Below, one piece after another: positions 21,679 to 32,464 of a DNA stretch of 64,000 nucleotides (position 1 is its first letter; every line of letters starts with the position of its first letter). The notes under the pieces are model-generated. The model did no database searches, was not told where the DNA came from, and saw nothing but the letters and a program-made list of their open reading frames with translations. Source of the stretch: Siphonodentalium dalli (taxonomy: Eukaryota; Mollusca; Scaphopoda; Gadilida; Siphonodentaliidae); assembly GCA_032622095.1 (NCBI GenBank), contig CP136066.1, positions 194,358,816-194,422,815 on the forward strand, written 5' to 3'. The position numbers and the translations under genes are program-made.

Positions 21679-22912
21679 TGTTTGTGTATCTGGACCCGTA
21701 TACAATGTTTTGAAAAAGTTAATGAGATCGTCCGAGGCTGGTTCATTTAAAGATTTTGTGTTCCTTCCACTTAGCATGTTGACAACTTTCCAATATTCTC
21801 GAGGATCGGTATTTTCAAGATCTGATAGTTTGTCAACAAGGGACGATTTATACATTCGATGTTTGTGTTTCAATAGCTTCTTATATTTCTTTTTGGCTAC
21901 GAAAAAGTGGAGTATGCATTCTCTGTTGCTCGGTTTATCACGGAATTCGGCGCATGCGCGTATCATAGATTTTGTTGCCTGTTTACAGTCCTCGTCAAAC
22001 CACTTACGTTTCTTTTTCGACTTTCTGTTGGCGTTCACTCTTTTCCGAATTAATGAGGAATTAGAGTTAATTATGTCATGTATACTGGCTATGTCACCCA
22101 AGCATTGTGAGGTGCCCGCGGGTGAAAGTCCGCCAATTTTTTTCGGATTATTTCGTCATTGAGACTCTTGATGGCATGAAACTTGCTGTCTTTTACCCAC
22201 ACCCTTGCTGGCTGCGTGTGGATTAATGTGTGCTTTTTTGGGACTTGCATCTTTTTGCGGTTAACTCTGAAATGCATTGACAACGGGCAATGATCTGATA
22301 ACTCATTAGGATGTTTTACACAGAAGTAGCGCACAAGCCCTAGATGCTTTTCTTTAACTAGCATGTAATCAACCACGCTTGCCCCATTGTATTGGAGACT
22401 TGTAAACATGCCTGAGCTATCCACTGTGGTGCGGCCGTTGAGGATGCGCATTGCCGATGAGCGGCATAAGGTAATTAGTTTCCGACCGAATGTGTCTGCT
22501 TTAAGATCCATACTTGTTCGCGGTGGGCAAGAGTCGCTAACGTAATCGGCCGTTGTCCTCTTCGGTGAGATAATCTGGGATGCTTGCGGTGCGGGAATTG
22601 AAATCCCCGCCCACAATGATAGTATCATCCGGTCGTGCCTTACTCAACACAAACAAGTTTCCAAAATATATCTATTTTTTGTCGATTGTCAGCCCAGTAC
22701 GAAGAATTTGATGGTGGAATATACACAGATACAAATTTCCGGGAAAGTTAAAAATAGCCCCATCAAACGTTGTAATTATGGCCATGTCGTTCAAAACAGT
22801 CTTTCCTCTGTAATATGATGAATATTGTTCCTTGTAATAGAAAGCTATAGCACCACGAATATTTTTCTGACTATACCGCGTGTCAGATCTACTAGTCTAT
22901 ACCCTGGTAATT
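21679..22912 (-). pseudogene. LINE fragment (endonuclease and start of RT), gap-truncated, copy 0
   Basis: Matches 31231-32464 at an offset of 9552. It encodes pieces of an APE-type endonuclease: LPGYRLVDL, then GAIAFYYKEQYSS, IIVGGDFNSR and SDHCPLSMHF, spread over different frames, followed by the region between endonuclease and RT. Frameshifts are the same as in the other copies. The RT part is lost in the gap. Confidence 0.85.
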
Positions 22913-23278
22913 GTATGCTATGCTATTGCAATATGCAATCTATTCATCAAACTCCAGGCAGAGTAATCTCTCATCGCTCCACTGAGTTTGTCTATTCATT
23001 CGGATATTTTTCCAGAAAATGTCTACTATATTAAAGCGGTAACATGAAACCGCGTTACATAGCGAATTGAAAGTAAAGGTAGACATAACAACTGCACAGT
23101 TGATCGGGACAATAATCAAATTATGTCGCCAAAAGTATAGTCATAATTTGAGAGTGTATGGATATCATTTATGTTACAGAAGGGAATATTACCAACAAAC
23201 TATTTATGATAACCTGATTTATTATTACTGGATGGATTATGTAAAGTGATGTGGTAAGTGACTTAATTGTTAGGCCAG
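22913..23278. other. Linker between LINE endonuclease fragment and PLE 3' region
   Basis: Present identically (one base difference seen) at 32465, 42017 and 48555, but absent before unit E, which begins at the equivalent of 23279. It may be the eroded 5' part of the LINE or old flank; no motif recognised. Confidence 0.5.
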
Positions 23279-24394
23279 TGTTGTGAGATTATTCAAGGGT
23301 TGCAAGGAATGTCACTCGACTGAGGGTAGGTTCTTAAAACCACTGGTATGCATGCAGGCGATGACACGTCCTGAATACATATTGTGGAGTATGATACAAG
23401 ATCTCTACTGTAGTGTCAACTAAAATATAGAAGTAATAGGTAGCCTGACGGCGGAAAGTTTTTAAAGGTCAAAATCACAAATAGGCTGTGTATACCCATT
23501 GAGAACCGTGGTGGGGAGTACTGCAAAAGGTCCAAAATGTAACTATATTAAAATCACAGCAGAAACACCGTCACCACAGTTAACAAATGGGAGAAAATAT
23601 AATCGTAACCTGATGTTGGGCTATTACAAATTTTGAAAGTAATTTGGATAGCTAGCAAAGGGCCAAGAGAAATTTTAGCCAAAGGGTTCAATTTGGATTT
23701 GATAGTATACATGTGTGTTGTAACAGCAGAATAAAGAAATGTGTGCTTAAGTAGTGTGAAAAGATGTGTCCTGTGTTAAAATCAAAATTTTCATCGACGT
23801 TATCTTCAGTTACATATCTCGGTGACGAATCTTCTAAGCGAAGAACCGCCGTTTTTCGGGACGAAAATGCAAGAAACTAGCTCCGAGATCGTCCCCTGGA
23901 CGTGTGGCCCAGCAACATCGACTAAAGAACCGCATCAGGTGACGATATCCAACAAAGTTACACGGGGAACTAACCTTACATGTATGACAAACAAGGTTTT
24001 GCGTATAAGACTGATAGATTTATATGGGTAAATATCGATTAATTTTGATGTAATCGATTAGGATGTAAACAGGTATTATTACATAGAATCAATGATAAAA
24101 TAATGGTTCATTTTATATAAATTGATGTATGGATGAGATGATTAAAGCCATCGTGCAGTTGATGGAAGATTGCGCGTAGTAATCACACATATGGATAAGG
24201 TTTCATACAACATTCGAAAGATCCACGCAATATACTTGAAAAGTAGCCAGAGTGGAGAAATCATCATCGAATAAATCAGTATTAAATTATTGCGTGAATG
24301 CATCCATAATTATCAGGAAAATGATCAAGAATCAAGGATACTTAAAAAAACATTAAGAAGATAAACTGTGGTTTATATTTACCAGTAAATCCTA

Positions 24395-24590
24395 TCAAAT
24401 ATCCAAACGAACGCGACTTAACACATGGAAATTGAACAGAGTTACGAGACTTCAAAACGTGGGAACGTTCGAAAATGGCAGAGGTCTGAACACGAAGGAT
24501 GTAACGTGCGGTGTCGCACGCGAAATTCAAAAGGAGCCGGTGCCAAATTCTAAAAATAGGACGATGGTCGACGATGGCGGAGTTAATGCG
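24395..24590. promoter_or_regulatory. CpG-rich segment with perfect short hairpin, possible promoter
   Basis: Against an AT-rich background this stretch has many CG dinucleotides and a perfect hairpin CGTGCG-GTGT-CGCACG at 24505-24520. A GTAAATA donor-like site follows on the minus strand near 24382. It lies 3' of both ORFs and upstream of whatever is transcribed leftward next, so promoter or splice function is a guess. Conserved in all five units (for example 33947, 43499, 50037, 58965). Confidence 0.3.
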
Positions 24591-24594
24591 TATG

Positions 24595-25062
24595 TTACAT
24601 GGGTGAAGTGAAATCTATGTCTGAAAATAAATAATAATGATACAATCTGTATAACACTTTCTTTCTGAGTTCATGGTTCATAGAAGTGAGAACTCTCCTG
24701 CACAATCTGTCTTGTGGACAGGAAATGTTTACAATAATTCGACTGGTCACCTTATATATAAAGACGTTGAATTGAGTGATAAGACGGAAATCGATGGTAC
24801 TGTATCTGCTGCCAACATATAAATGAATAAAAGTGCTACCATTCCTGACTCTATGTAATTTATACACATTATTATATTGGTCGAAACATTGTAAAAAGTC
24901 CGGAACAGAAAGAATCCTTGTGAGGTTCAATGGCTGTAAATCTTCGGGTGTCAGGTATAAAACAGTCGTCTTACCGACATTAGATAGGTGGCAGAACACT
25001 TCATTTTCCCAACTGGAAAGAGACATCTGTATGTGAGAACACACAGGAGTGATACAGTACAT
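24595..25062 (-). CDS. Conserved 155-aa second ORF of the PLE unit, function unknown
   Basis: The ORF starts 154 bases after the stop of the RT ORF, on the same strand. It is present unchanged in all five units. It has no motif I recognise: an N-terminal part with MYCITPVCSHIQMSLSSWE, a middle rich in aromatic residues (FIHLYVGSRYSTIDFRLI) and a basic C-terminal stretch (RKKVLYRLYHYYLF). There is no GIY-YIG signature and no CxC zinc cluster. Extra ORFs downstream of the RT occur in some telomere-associated PLEs, but identity of sequence over the whole unit means that conservation here is not by itself evidence of selection. A chance ORF remains possible. Confidence 0.5.
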   Translation of the reverse strand: MYCITPVCSHIQMSLSSWENEVFCHLSNVGKTTVLYLTPEDLQPLNLTRILSVPDFLQCFDQYNNVYKLHRVRNGSTFIHLYVGSRYSTIDFRLITQFNVFIYKVTSRIIVNISCPQDRLCRRVLTSMNHELRKKVLYRLYHYYLFSDIDFTSPM

Positions 25063-25216
25063 TATACGATCGAGTTGTAAATTTTTTAGGAATTATAATA
25101 GGTGTACAGGTAATCCAGAGACTAAAACTTTATGATTTCATTAAAGATGTATGGTGGATTCCCGACAAGACGGCGTGCTATAAGTTATATATGATAAAAT
25201 ATATATAGAAATTATT

Positions 25217-27706
25217 CTATAAGTAGTGGGATAGCTTTCTGTGTAGCCGTTTCTTAGTAAGTAAAATGGTATGGAGTTTGGTGCCAACTTTATGGCAAAA
25301 TCGAACATTAGCAGGTAATTTCATTAAATTACGTGCCCTTTTATGGTTATTGGTAGACTTAGAGAATAGTACCGGTACATATACAGTAGATGGAGTATCA
25401 TTAGATAGGGAAGTGCCACCCAAATTTCGAGGAGAAGCGCCTGTACTGGCGATCTGAGAAGCATGTAATGAACTATCTAAAGGTCGCGTACCACTTGTGC
25501 TAGCTGGTACCCATCCAAATTCTTTCTTAAAAATGACATCATAAGGGATGATTTGTTTAATGACAAACGGTTCAGGGTAGCCACACCTAGTGAGTCTGAT
25601 AAGAAATAGGCTAATGTAATAAAGGTAATCCTCTCTACACGAAGAGTGTCTAAAGTAACGGTGGCACTCTGCTTTAATAATACCGACAAATACACCAATA
25701 GGATGGTCACTCTCGAAATGAGTGTACGAGTATGTATTAAAAGGCTTTTGGTAAAGGCCTACATGCAAGCCTTGGTTATAAAATAGTTCATGATTAATGC
25801 TAAAGGTTATATCAAGGAAATCAACCTTAAACTTGCTAACTGATACATCCAAATTAATATGTTTAGGGTAGGCATCACGCAATCCATTAAGAATAGTCAA
25901 CAATGATTCATATTTCACATCAACGAACAAGATGCCATCATCTATATATCTCAAAAAGATTTTAATAGGTTCCACTAGCGGAACATTTTGGAACATATAG
26001 TATTCACACCTAAGCAAGATGACATTTGCGGCTTGTGCCGAGACGAAACTGCCCATGGCGAGGCCCTGTGTCTGCAGGTACAGATGTTTAAAGCCAACAT
26101 GGAAAAATGCATAATCTTGGATGAACTTGAAAAGGTCAACCATGAAGTTAAAGTGGGTATCATCAATATCTAAAATATGGCGAATAAACTCAAGTGCATC
26201 ATACATATCAGAGTTTCGAATAGCCGTATACAAAGACTGAAAGTCTGAACTGATAAACCAGTAGTTATTGAGTTGTTCTGGTGTTACATTAAGCGATTTA
26301 AATTCGTGGATGGCGTGCAATGAATCTTTACATATGGTCCAAGTAATGTTATTTCTGTCAAAATGGTTATGCAACGCTGCCAAATAATTCTCTAACATAT
26401 GTCCTAAAATACGTGAGGCACAAGTATTCACATTCGAATGCGCGTTGATAATAGGACGGCCAGTCAAACTGGTTTCCACTTTGGGGGAGGGGAAAACTTT
26501 CAGTTTATGAACTTTAGGAGTAATATTTAAAGAAGGAATAATAATATCCGCAGGTTTAACTGCTAGGATTTTATCTAAAATAATTTGTTCAATAGTAGTA
26601 TCCCTGTACTTAAAGGCTATGTAGCGAAGGCGTTTAACACCTTCATCAATGATATGATTTATACTGCTATAATCATGTAAACTGTATGTAGATGTATCGC
26701 TAAGTTGGCGCCGGTATTCTTTGGCATACCAAGCTGTAGTATTAATAGAGATACCCAGCGATTTATCACTGGGTGATATGATAACACCAGGGTGGTTAGC
26801 ATAAAGGTTTAAGGTTTCATTTTCAAATGGAGATATATTCTTAAATGTGAGATAATTATCCCCAGGCCACGAGTTGGTAAATCGATCTATCTTGACAATA
26901 CTGTCTAATGTGTCATTAACAAAAGTTGGTGGTAAACCTGGATGGTTAACATGCGTATACAACAATGTATTGTGTGATTTTAATGGATGAACATTATGTG
27001 GAGACATAAGATTAATCGTTTTACGATTACATGTTTCAAGAGCATCATAACACATGGTTTTCAACCCGGTAACTTGTATTTCCGGGGTGATTAACGGAGT
27101 AGGAATGAAGTTGGCACCTCGTCCTAACGTAGAAATCAAGTTATCCGGCAAACGCCAAGGTACAAAGTTAAAGACCTTCTCGCGCGTCGTAATATATTCC
27201 TTGTTAAGCATAAACAAATAGGAATCTAGTGTCCGCATGTGGGATCGATAGCCGAGATTATGAAATAATAAAGATGGCAATGCATCTGACAATTTAACGA
27301 TAGAAGACATCTCACTGTACTGTGATTGGCTGAATGTGGAATGATGGGAATATACACTAAGATTACTCCCAATATCATGTAATTCTTTAACTGTATCCAT
27401 ATATAGAGATAAGTTTACATTAAAATCTTTAATATGATTGTTCAATATATCAAATGAGTCATCAAGGGTTGATTGGGTTACATTATTAACATATGTACAT
27501 TTGATGTCAGAGTATTTTGGAAAAATGCTCTCATAAGTAAGGATAACATCTTGTCTCCTAGAGGAGGAAAGGTCTAACAATGCATAAGTGTAAGGATCAT
27601 GAATATGTCTCTGTAACAACTTGATGCGTTCTTCGAAATTGCTAACATTTTCTTTAAATGCCGATGCACACATTTCAGGATGGTTAAAAAACCGAAAATA
27701 TGCCAT
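25217..27706 (-). CDS. Penelope-like reverse transcriptase, 829 aa, endonuclease-lacking (unit A)
   Basis: Single intact ORF. Residues 310-342 (SPSDKSLGISINTTAWYAKE, then RRQLSDTSTY) match the DKG...LSDT block that precedes the RT core in Penelope-like elements. RT landmarks follow: TPKVHK 396-401, GRPII 416-420, motif A SSDFQSLYTAI 486-496 (Asp488), motif B QTQGLAMGS 545-553, motif C RYIDD 586-590 (Asp589/590), FLDITFS 630-636, and YQKPFNTYSYTHFESDHP 652-669. The last 55 residues resemble the post-thumb region. No GIY-YIG nuclease is seen at either end, so integration would need an exposed 3' end or another nuclease. Residue 188 is Asp here and Glu in the other four units. The start is the first Met; the frame is not obviously extended upstream. 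Function: copying element RNA into DNA. Confidence 0.9.
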   Translation of the reverse strand: MAYFRFFNHPEMCASAFKENVSNFEERIKLLQRHIHDPYTYALLDLSSSRRQDVILTYESIFPKYSDIKCTYVNNVTQSTLDDSFDILNNHIKDFNVNLSLYMDTVKELHDIGSNLSVYSHHSTFSQSQYSEMSSIVKLSDALPSLLFHNLGYRSHMRTLDSYLFMLNKEYITTREKVFNFVPWRLPDNLISTLGRGANFIPTPLITPEIQVTGLKTMCYDALETCNRKTINLMSPHNVHPLKSHNTLLYTHVNHPGLPPTFVNDTLDSIVKIDRFTNSWPGDNYLTFKNISPFENETLNLYANHPGVIISPSDKSLGISINTTAWYAKEYRRQLSDTSTYSLHDYSSINHIIDEGVKRLRYIAFKYRDTTIEQIILDKILAVKPADIIIPSLNITPKVHKLKVFPSPKVETSLTGRPIINAHSNVNTCASRILGHMLENYLAALHNHFDRNNITWTICKDSLHAIHEFKSLNVTPEQLNNYWFISSDFQSLYTAIRNSDMYDALEFIRHILDIDDTHFNFMVDLFKFIQDYAFFHVGFKHLYLQTQGLAMGSFVSAQAANVILLRCEYYMFQNVPLVEPIKIFLRYIDDGILFVDVKYESLLTILNGLRDAYPKHINLDVSVSKFKVDFLDITFSINHELFYNQGLHVGLYQKPFNTYSYTHFESDHPIGVFVGIIKAECHRYFRHSSCREDYLYYISLFLIRLTRCGYPEPFVIKQIIPYDVIFKKEFGWVPASTSGTRPLDSSLHASQIASTGASPRNLGGTSLSNDTPSTVYVPVLFSKSTNNHKRARNLMKLPANVRFCHKVGTKLHTILLTKKRLHRKLSHYL

Positions 27707-27796
27707 GCTGGAAAAATGAGTAAGGTAGTGGTTAATATGGTGCTGTGTAATTGTATAGAAACCATAACTATGATTCTATGGAATGCGGGTATTGTG

Positions 27797-29110
27797 CAGG
27801 AGGAAAATATGGACATGAGTGTGATATGAGTGGGTGAAAACCCATATCATGGATCTAATGCCATAATACATGCAAACAAACAGGTGCACGGGCGAAACCT
27901 GGCCAATTACGATAGCAGAGAGATCTCATGCGACAATGATGTACAATATTGATAACTTAAAATTAATTTGAGGATTAATTAACACATATGAATGTGGAAT
28001 AGAATATATTTATAGGTGACGATTGTGTTCTGGACACCTAAAATAAAATGATATGATCACTCGCCAATGAGGAATGCCAAATTATTAGAATATATTTATA
28101 GGTGATGGTTGTGTAATAGGGTTAAATCAAGTAATCACTCGTGAATGAGAGAAAACATTTCAACTAAGATATAATTATAGGTGATGATTGCATTAGGGTC
28201 TATTGAGATTAAATAACGCAATCACTCGTCGATGAGAGATGACATGTAATTAGATTATATTTCTAAGTGAAAATGTTTTAGGGGTATTGAAAGTCCCTTA
28301 AGTTTAAATGGATATAAGGGATAGAATATGCAAATAATCAGTAACCCTAAAACTTAAATCAAGTGATTACTCGTCAATTACTTCATAAGTAAAAGTGACA
28401 CAAGTTTCATGTAGGCATCTCAGCTACTGCCAGCAAAAACATCGTGTAGATCGTTACATCGGAAAGAATGTAAAAATGGATACATCCCTCTTGAAAGATT
28501 CTGTGGAAGGCGTGCGCAAAGCAGGAGGAGAATATGGATATGAGCACCGTGTGCACGGGTGAAGACACACGTCATGGATTTAAAGCCATAATAAAGGGAA
28601 AACAGTCAGGTATATGGGCGTAACCCGTTCAGGTGCGATAGTGAAATTATAACTGGTATACCGTATAACAAAATGAGTTCAATCAGTGAGCATACAATTA
28701 TCAGGTATTTAAAGTAACATATATTGGATAAAATCAAGTAATCACTGGTCAATGAGAAATACCATAGTGGGGTGTATATGCGGGTAATGACTGTGTTAGA
28801 GTTCAATCGAGTGATCACTCGTCAATGAGAAAAGTCATATTACTAAGACTATGTTTATAGGTGATCATTGTAAGGGTTATAGAAATTAAATATTGTAATC
28901 ACTCGTCAATGAGAAATAAAAATTATTATAATTATCTCAGGTGGTGATTGCATTAGGGAATATCAAGTGCATCATGTTTGAATTACCAACATGGATGGGA
29001 ATTTTATATATAAACATGAATTATAAGTGGTTTGGATAAAAGTCAATCAAGGGATCAATAGTCAATGAGTTCACAAGATATGGTGCGGCTAAGTTCGACG
29101 TGGATTTATG
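27797..29110 (-). repeat. PLE leader: two diverged modules with 70-90 bp subrepeats (unit A)
   Basis: Two direct modules start at about 27797 and 28520 with GCAGGAGGA-type sequence and a shared order of landmarks ("atggat", "gccataata", "acagg" or "cagtcagg", "gggcg(a/t)aacc"). Each is followed by subrepeats built on ATCACTCGTCAATGAG (cores at 28057, 28135, 28222, 28377, 28742, 28815, 28899), alternating with ATAGGTGATGATTG. Spacing is mostly 73-87 bp. The GTGAT and ATCAC boxes are partly complementary and could pair in RNA. It sits directly upstream of the RT start, so it is probably the 5' untranslated and promoter region. Confidence 0.75.
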
Positions 29111-29115
29111 CGTAT

Positions 29116-32100
29116 ATAGATATACAGAACAACATATCATATAACAAGTGAATGGATGTCCCGTTGATTTAAGTCCATGTGATATGAAGATGAACTTATT
29201 TGAAATTTATCGTATATATATATGATTTAGCAGTCTTGCGCTGCAAATATTTCGCCAATAGCTTTGCCTATTATTCTACATACATCAACATCGTCATTGC
29301 ACATAATATGCGGAATTGTTCGTCTCCTTTCCATTCGCTGAAATTTGGGAAATATGAATCCAAGTTTTGGAATAATATCTTTCTCAGGTTGGAGTATTTA
29401 TTGCACTCCATTACAAAATGGCGTTCGTCTTCTAATGTGTTTCCAGAACACTGTTTGCATGTGCGCTCATTAAGAGGCGTTGGCGGTTGAGTATGCCTGC
29501 CCTTTTCTATATGTAAGTTGTGTGAACTTATTCTCAGTCGACAAAAAAGTTCTCTCTGTTTTGAGCATTTCATATGGATTAGATATGGTTCCATACGGAA
29601 AACATCTTTGTACAGTCTATAGGTTCGGAGTTTACTATTCGGTTCATTTACACTTTTGACATATTTATTTATATAGTCATTTTGCAGTCCTTCTATGATT
29701 AGTTTGATATTAGCAACATTCAGACAAGTTTCTGATGTATGCATTCGCGTTCCTATTGAATCCAAAAGTCTCTTCCCCGTGATAGGTAGGGAGTTTCGAG
29801 TAAAGTTGTTCATTGATGATTTGTATGCTTCGTTGACGAGATAATTTCGATGTCCATCTTGTAATTTATTGAGGAATTTTAAAGATTGTGCCATTGCATC
29901 AATATAAATTGGATATTCCCCCAATTCTAGCCGTACAGTGTGATTTACTGCTTTGGAACCTACCATAAGTGCCATTTTACAGAATGAGAGGTGTGCCTTT
30001 TCACAAGGTGCTGTGTCGTTGAACGTTACACCCGGCCCCCATATTTCACTTCCATACAAGAGAATTGGTTTTACTAGTACGCGAAATAGTTTGAGAAGGA
30101 GTGTGACTGGTAGGTCATTCTGTTGACATTCATGTTTGATTTTATATATTACTTTTTGTGCTTTGAGTGCTAGATTCTCCTATGCTGATTTGAAATTTCC
30201 ATTACTGTTAAAAGTTAGCCCCAGATAAGAGAACTTTTCACATCGTTTAAGTTCTATATTGTCAAGAGAGAAGCGACTTATTTGGTCACCTGTTTGTCTA
30301 CCCGCTACCATTACTTCCGTTTTCTGAATGTTAATGGGTAGTATGTTATTTTCGGAATAAAATGATACACGATCCAGACAATTTTGAAGACCACTTGCCG
30401 TTTCCGATATGAGCAGCAGATCGTCCGCAAACATAATATGATTAAGGTCGATTTGTCCGATTTGACACGGGTCGCACGATCTGTCGAAGCAATCTTGTAT
30501 ATTGTCGATAAATATTTTAAATAGGGTAGGAGACAATGTATACCCCTGTCTTACTCCCTTTGATGAGAGAAATGGTGATGAGAGTCCGTCTGAAGTTTTG
30601 ACTACATATGTAATTACTGGATGCGTAAATCGATTTCAGGATCGTCAGGATTTCGCAATTTTTTTGTTTATCCTCCATCTTTTTGAATAAGAGCGTTCTA
30701 TTGACAGAGTCAAACGCTTTCTTAAAGTCTACAAATGCTAAATATAGTGGTTTACGTCTTTTGCGATACCTGTCCATGACTGATTTTAGAACATACATAC
30801 AATCTTGCGTGCCATGGTGTTTCCTGAATCCAAATTGGTTATCGCTTTTAATATGGTTGTCTTCAAGGTACGTATTTATCCCGTTGTCGATTATTTTATT
30901 AAATAGCTTCCCAAGTGTATTACTTACTGCTATTGCTCGGTAGTTATTAGGATCCTTCTTGTCGCCTTTTGTATGTATAGCTGATAGGGTGGCTTGGCTC
31001 CAGCTAGTTGGATAGTGGCCAGAAGTAAGTACTTGATTATACAATTTGCTTGTTTCGTTTAATGTGAATGGAATAATCGTTTTAAGGAATTCATTGGTTA
31101 AGTTATGCAATCCTGGTGATTTATTATTTTTCAGTGTGGTTATACCATGGAGAATTTCATCTTGTGTAATCGGTTGGTTATTGAGTTCAGCTGTTATTAA
31201 GGGGCCCCAATCATTTGGTATGAAGTTGACTGTTTGTGTATCTGGACCCGTATACAATGTTTTGAAAAAGTTAATGAGATCGTCCGAGGCTGGTTCATTT
31301 AAAGATTTTGTGTTCCTTCCACTTAGCATGTTGACAACTTTCCAATATTCTCGAGGATCGGTATTTTCAAGATCTGATAGTTTGTCAACAAGGGACGATT
31401 TATACATTCGATGTTTGTGTTTCAATAGCTTCTTATATTTCTTTTTGGCTACGAAAAAGTGGAGTATGCATTCTCTGTTGCTCGGTTTATCACGGAATTC
31501 GGCGCATGCGCGTATCATAGATTTTGTTGCCTGTTTACAGTCCTCGTCAAACCACTTACGTTTCTTTTTCGACTTTCTGTTGGCGTTCACTCTTTTCCGA
31601 ATTAATGAGGAATTAGAGTTAATTATGTCATGTATACTGGCTATGTCACCCAAGCATTGTGAGGTGCCCGCGGGTGAAAGTCCGCCAATTTTTTTCGGAT
31701 TATTTCGTCATTGAGACTCTTGATGGCATGAAACTTGCTGTCTTTTACCCACACCCTTGCTGGCTGCGTGTGGATTAATGTGTGCTTTTTTGGGACTTGC
31801 ATCTTTTTGCGGTTAACTCTGAAATGCATTGACAACGGGCAATGATCTGATAACTCATTAGGATGTTTTACACAGAAGTAGCGCACAAGCCCTAGATGCT
31901 TTTCTTTAACTAGCATGTAATCAACCACGCTTGCCCCATTGTATTGGAGACTTGTAAACATGCCTGAGCTATCCACTGTGGTGCGGCCGTTGAGGATGCG
32001 CATTGCCGATGAGCGGCATAAGGTAATTAGTTTCCGACCGAATGTGTCTGCTTTAAGATCCATACTTGTTCGCGGTGGGCAAGAGTCGCTAACGTAATCG

Positions 32101-32464
32101 GCCGTTGTCCTCTTCGGTGAGATAATCTGGGATGCTTGCGGTGCGGGAATTGAAATCCCCGCCCACAATGATAGTATCATCCGGTCGTGCCTTACTCAAC
32201 ACAAACAAGTTTCCAAAATATATCTATTTTTTGTCGATTGTCAGCCCAGTACGAAGAATTTGATGGTGGAATATACACAGATACAAATTTCCGGGAAAGT
32301 TAAAAATAGCCCCATCAAACGTTGTAATTATGGCCATGTCGTTCAAAACAGTCTTTCCTCTGTAATATGATGAATATTGTTCCTTGTAATAGAAAGCTAT
32401 AGCACCACGAATATTTTTCTGACTATACCGCGTGTCAGATCTACTAGTCTATACCCTGGTAATT
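29116..32464 (-). pseudogene. Decayed non-LTR retrotransposon (LINE ORF2) between units A and B
   Basis: In order on the minus strand: endonuclease pieces LPGYRLVDL (about 32450), GAIAFYYKEQYSS, IIVGGDFNSR (about 32150-32180, different frame), SDHCPLSMHF. The RT core 31653-30517 has NYRAIAVSNTLGKLFNKIID, QFGFRKHHGTQD and FVDFKKAFDSVNR. GVRQGYTLSP, then PTLFKIFIDN and FADDLLLISE lie in the frame of 30180-30536. Then come an in-frame TAG (30180-30182), KPILLYGSEIWGP and a C-terminal knuckle (CKQC...HFVMEC). Frameshifts fall in the endonuclease, near 32105-32145, near 31650 and near 30610. It is APE-type, clade not assigned. The same lesions recur in the copy at 38668. Confidence 0.88.

Larger units (their letters stand above)
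23279..29115 (-). mobile_element. Penelope-like retroelement unit A
   Basis: Read on the minus strand: leader of degenerate subrepeats (29110-27797), 829-codon RT (27706-25217), 155-codon ORF (25062-24595), then about 1.3 kb of 3' sequence with a CpG-rich stretch. The 3' limit is set where the isolated unit E starts matching (23279). The 5' limit is where units A and C stop matching (29115). No long terminal repeats and no poly(A) tail were seen. Penelope-like elements often lie in tandem. The next unit follows 9552 bp to the right, with a decayed LINE between. Confidence 0.8.

Noticed and set aside
21124-22162. Long plus-strand open frames running through the N gap
   Set aside because: They exist only because Ns do not encode stops. 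Left of the gap is a real exon-like frame; right of it is antisense to a LINE.
23770-23830. Possible hammerhead ribozyme core (CTGAAGA, then GAAA) on the minus strand of the PLE 3' region
   Set aside because: PLEs often carry hammerheads, so the unit was scanned by eye. Here the bases between the core boxes cannot form stem II (U-U at the closing pair) and flanking stems are missing. A covariance-model search would be decisive.
23822-24031. 69-codon plus-strand ORF present in all units
   Set aside because: Conservation is explained by near-identity of whole units. It is antisense to the two other ORFs and has no recognisable motif. It was left out as a gene, though the CpG-rich context was noted.
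27797-29110. Leader subrepeats read as a CRISPR-like array
   Set aside because: Repeats are degenerate, spacing is variable, the spacers are themselves related, and the genome is eukaryotic.
31046-31714. 222-codon plus-strand frame, repeated at 40598-41266
   Set aside because: It is the reverse complement of the LINE RT coding region and has no motif of its own.
31641-32180. 179-codon frame as an independent gene
   Set aside because: It contains the SDHCPL endonuclease signature and continues the LINE in another frame; it is a piece of the broken ORF2.
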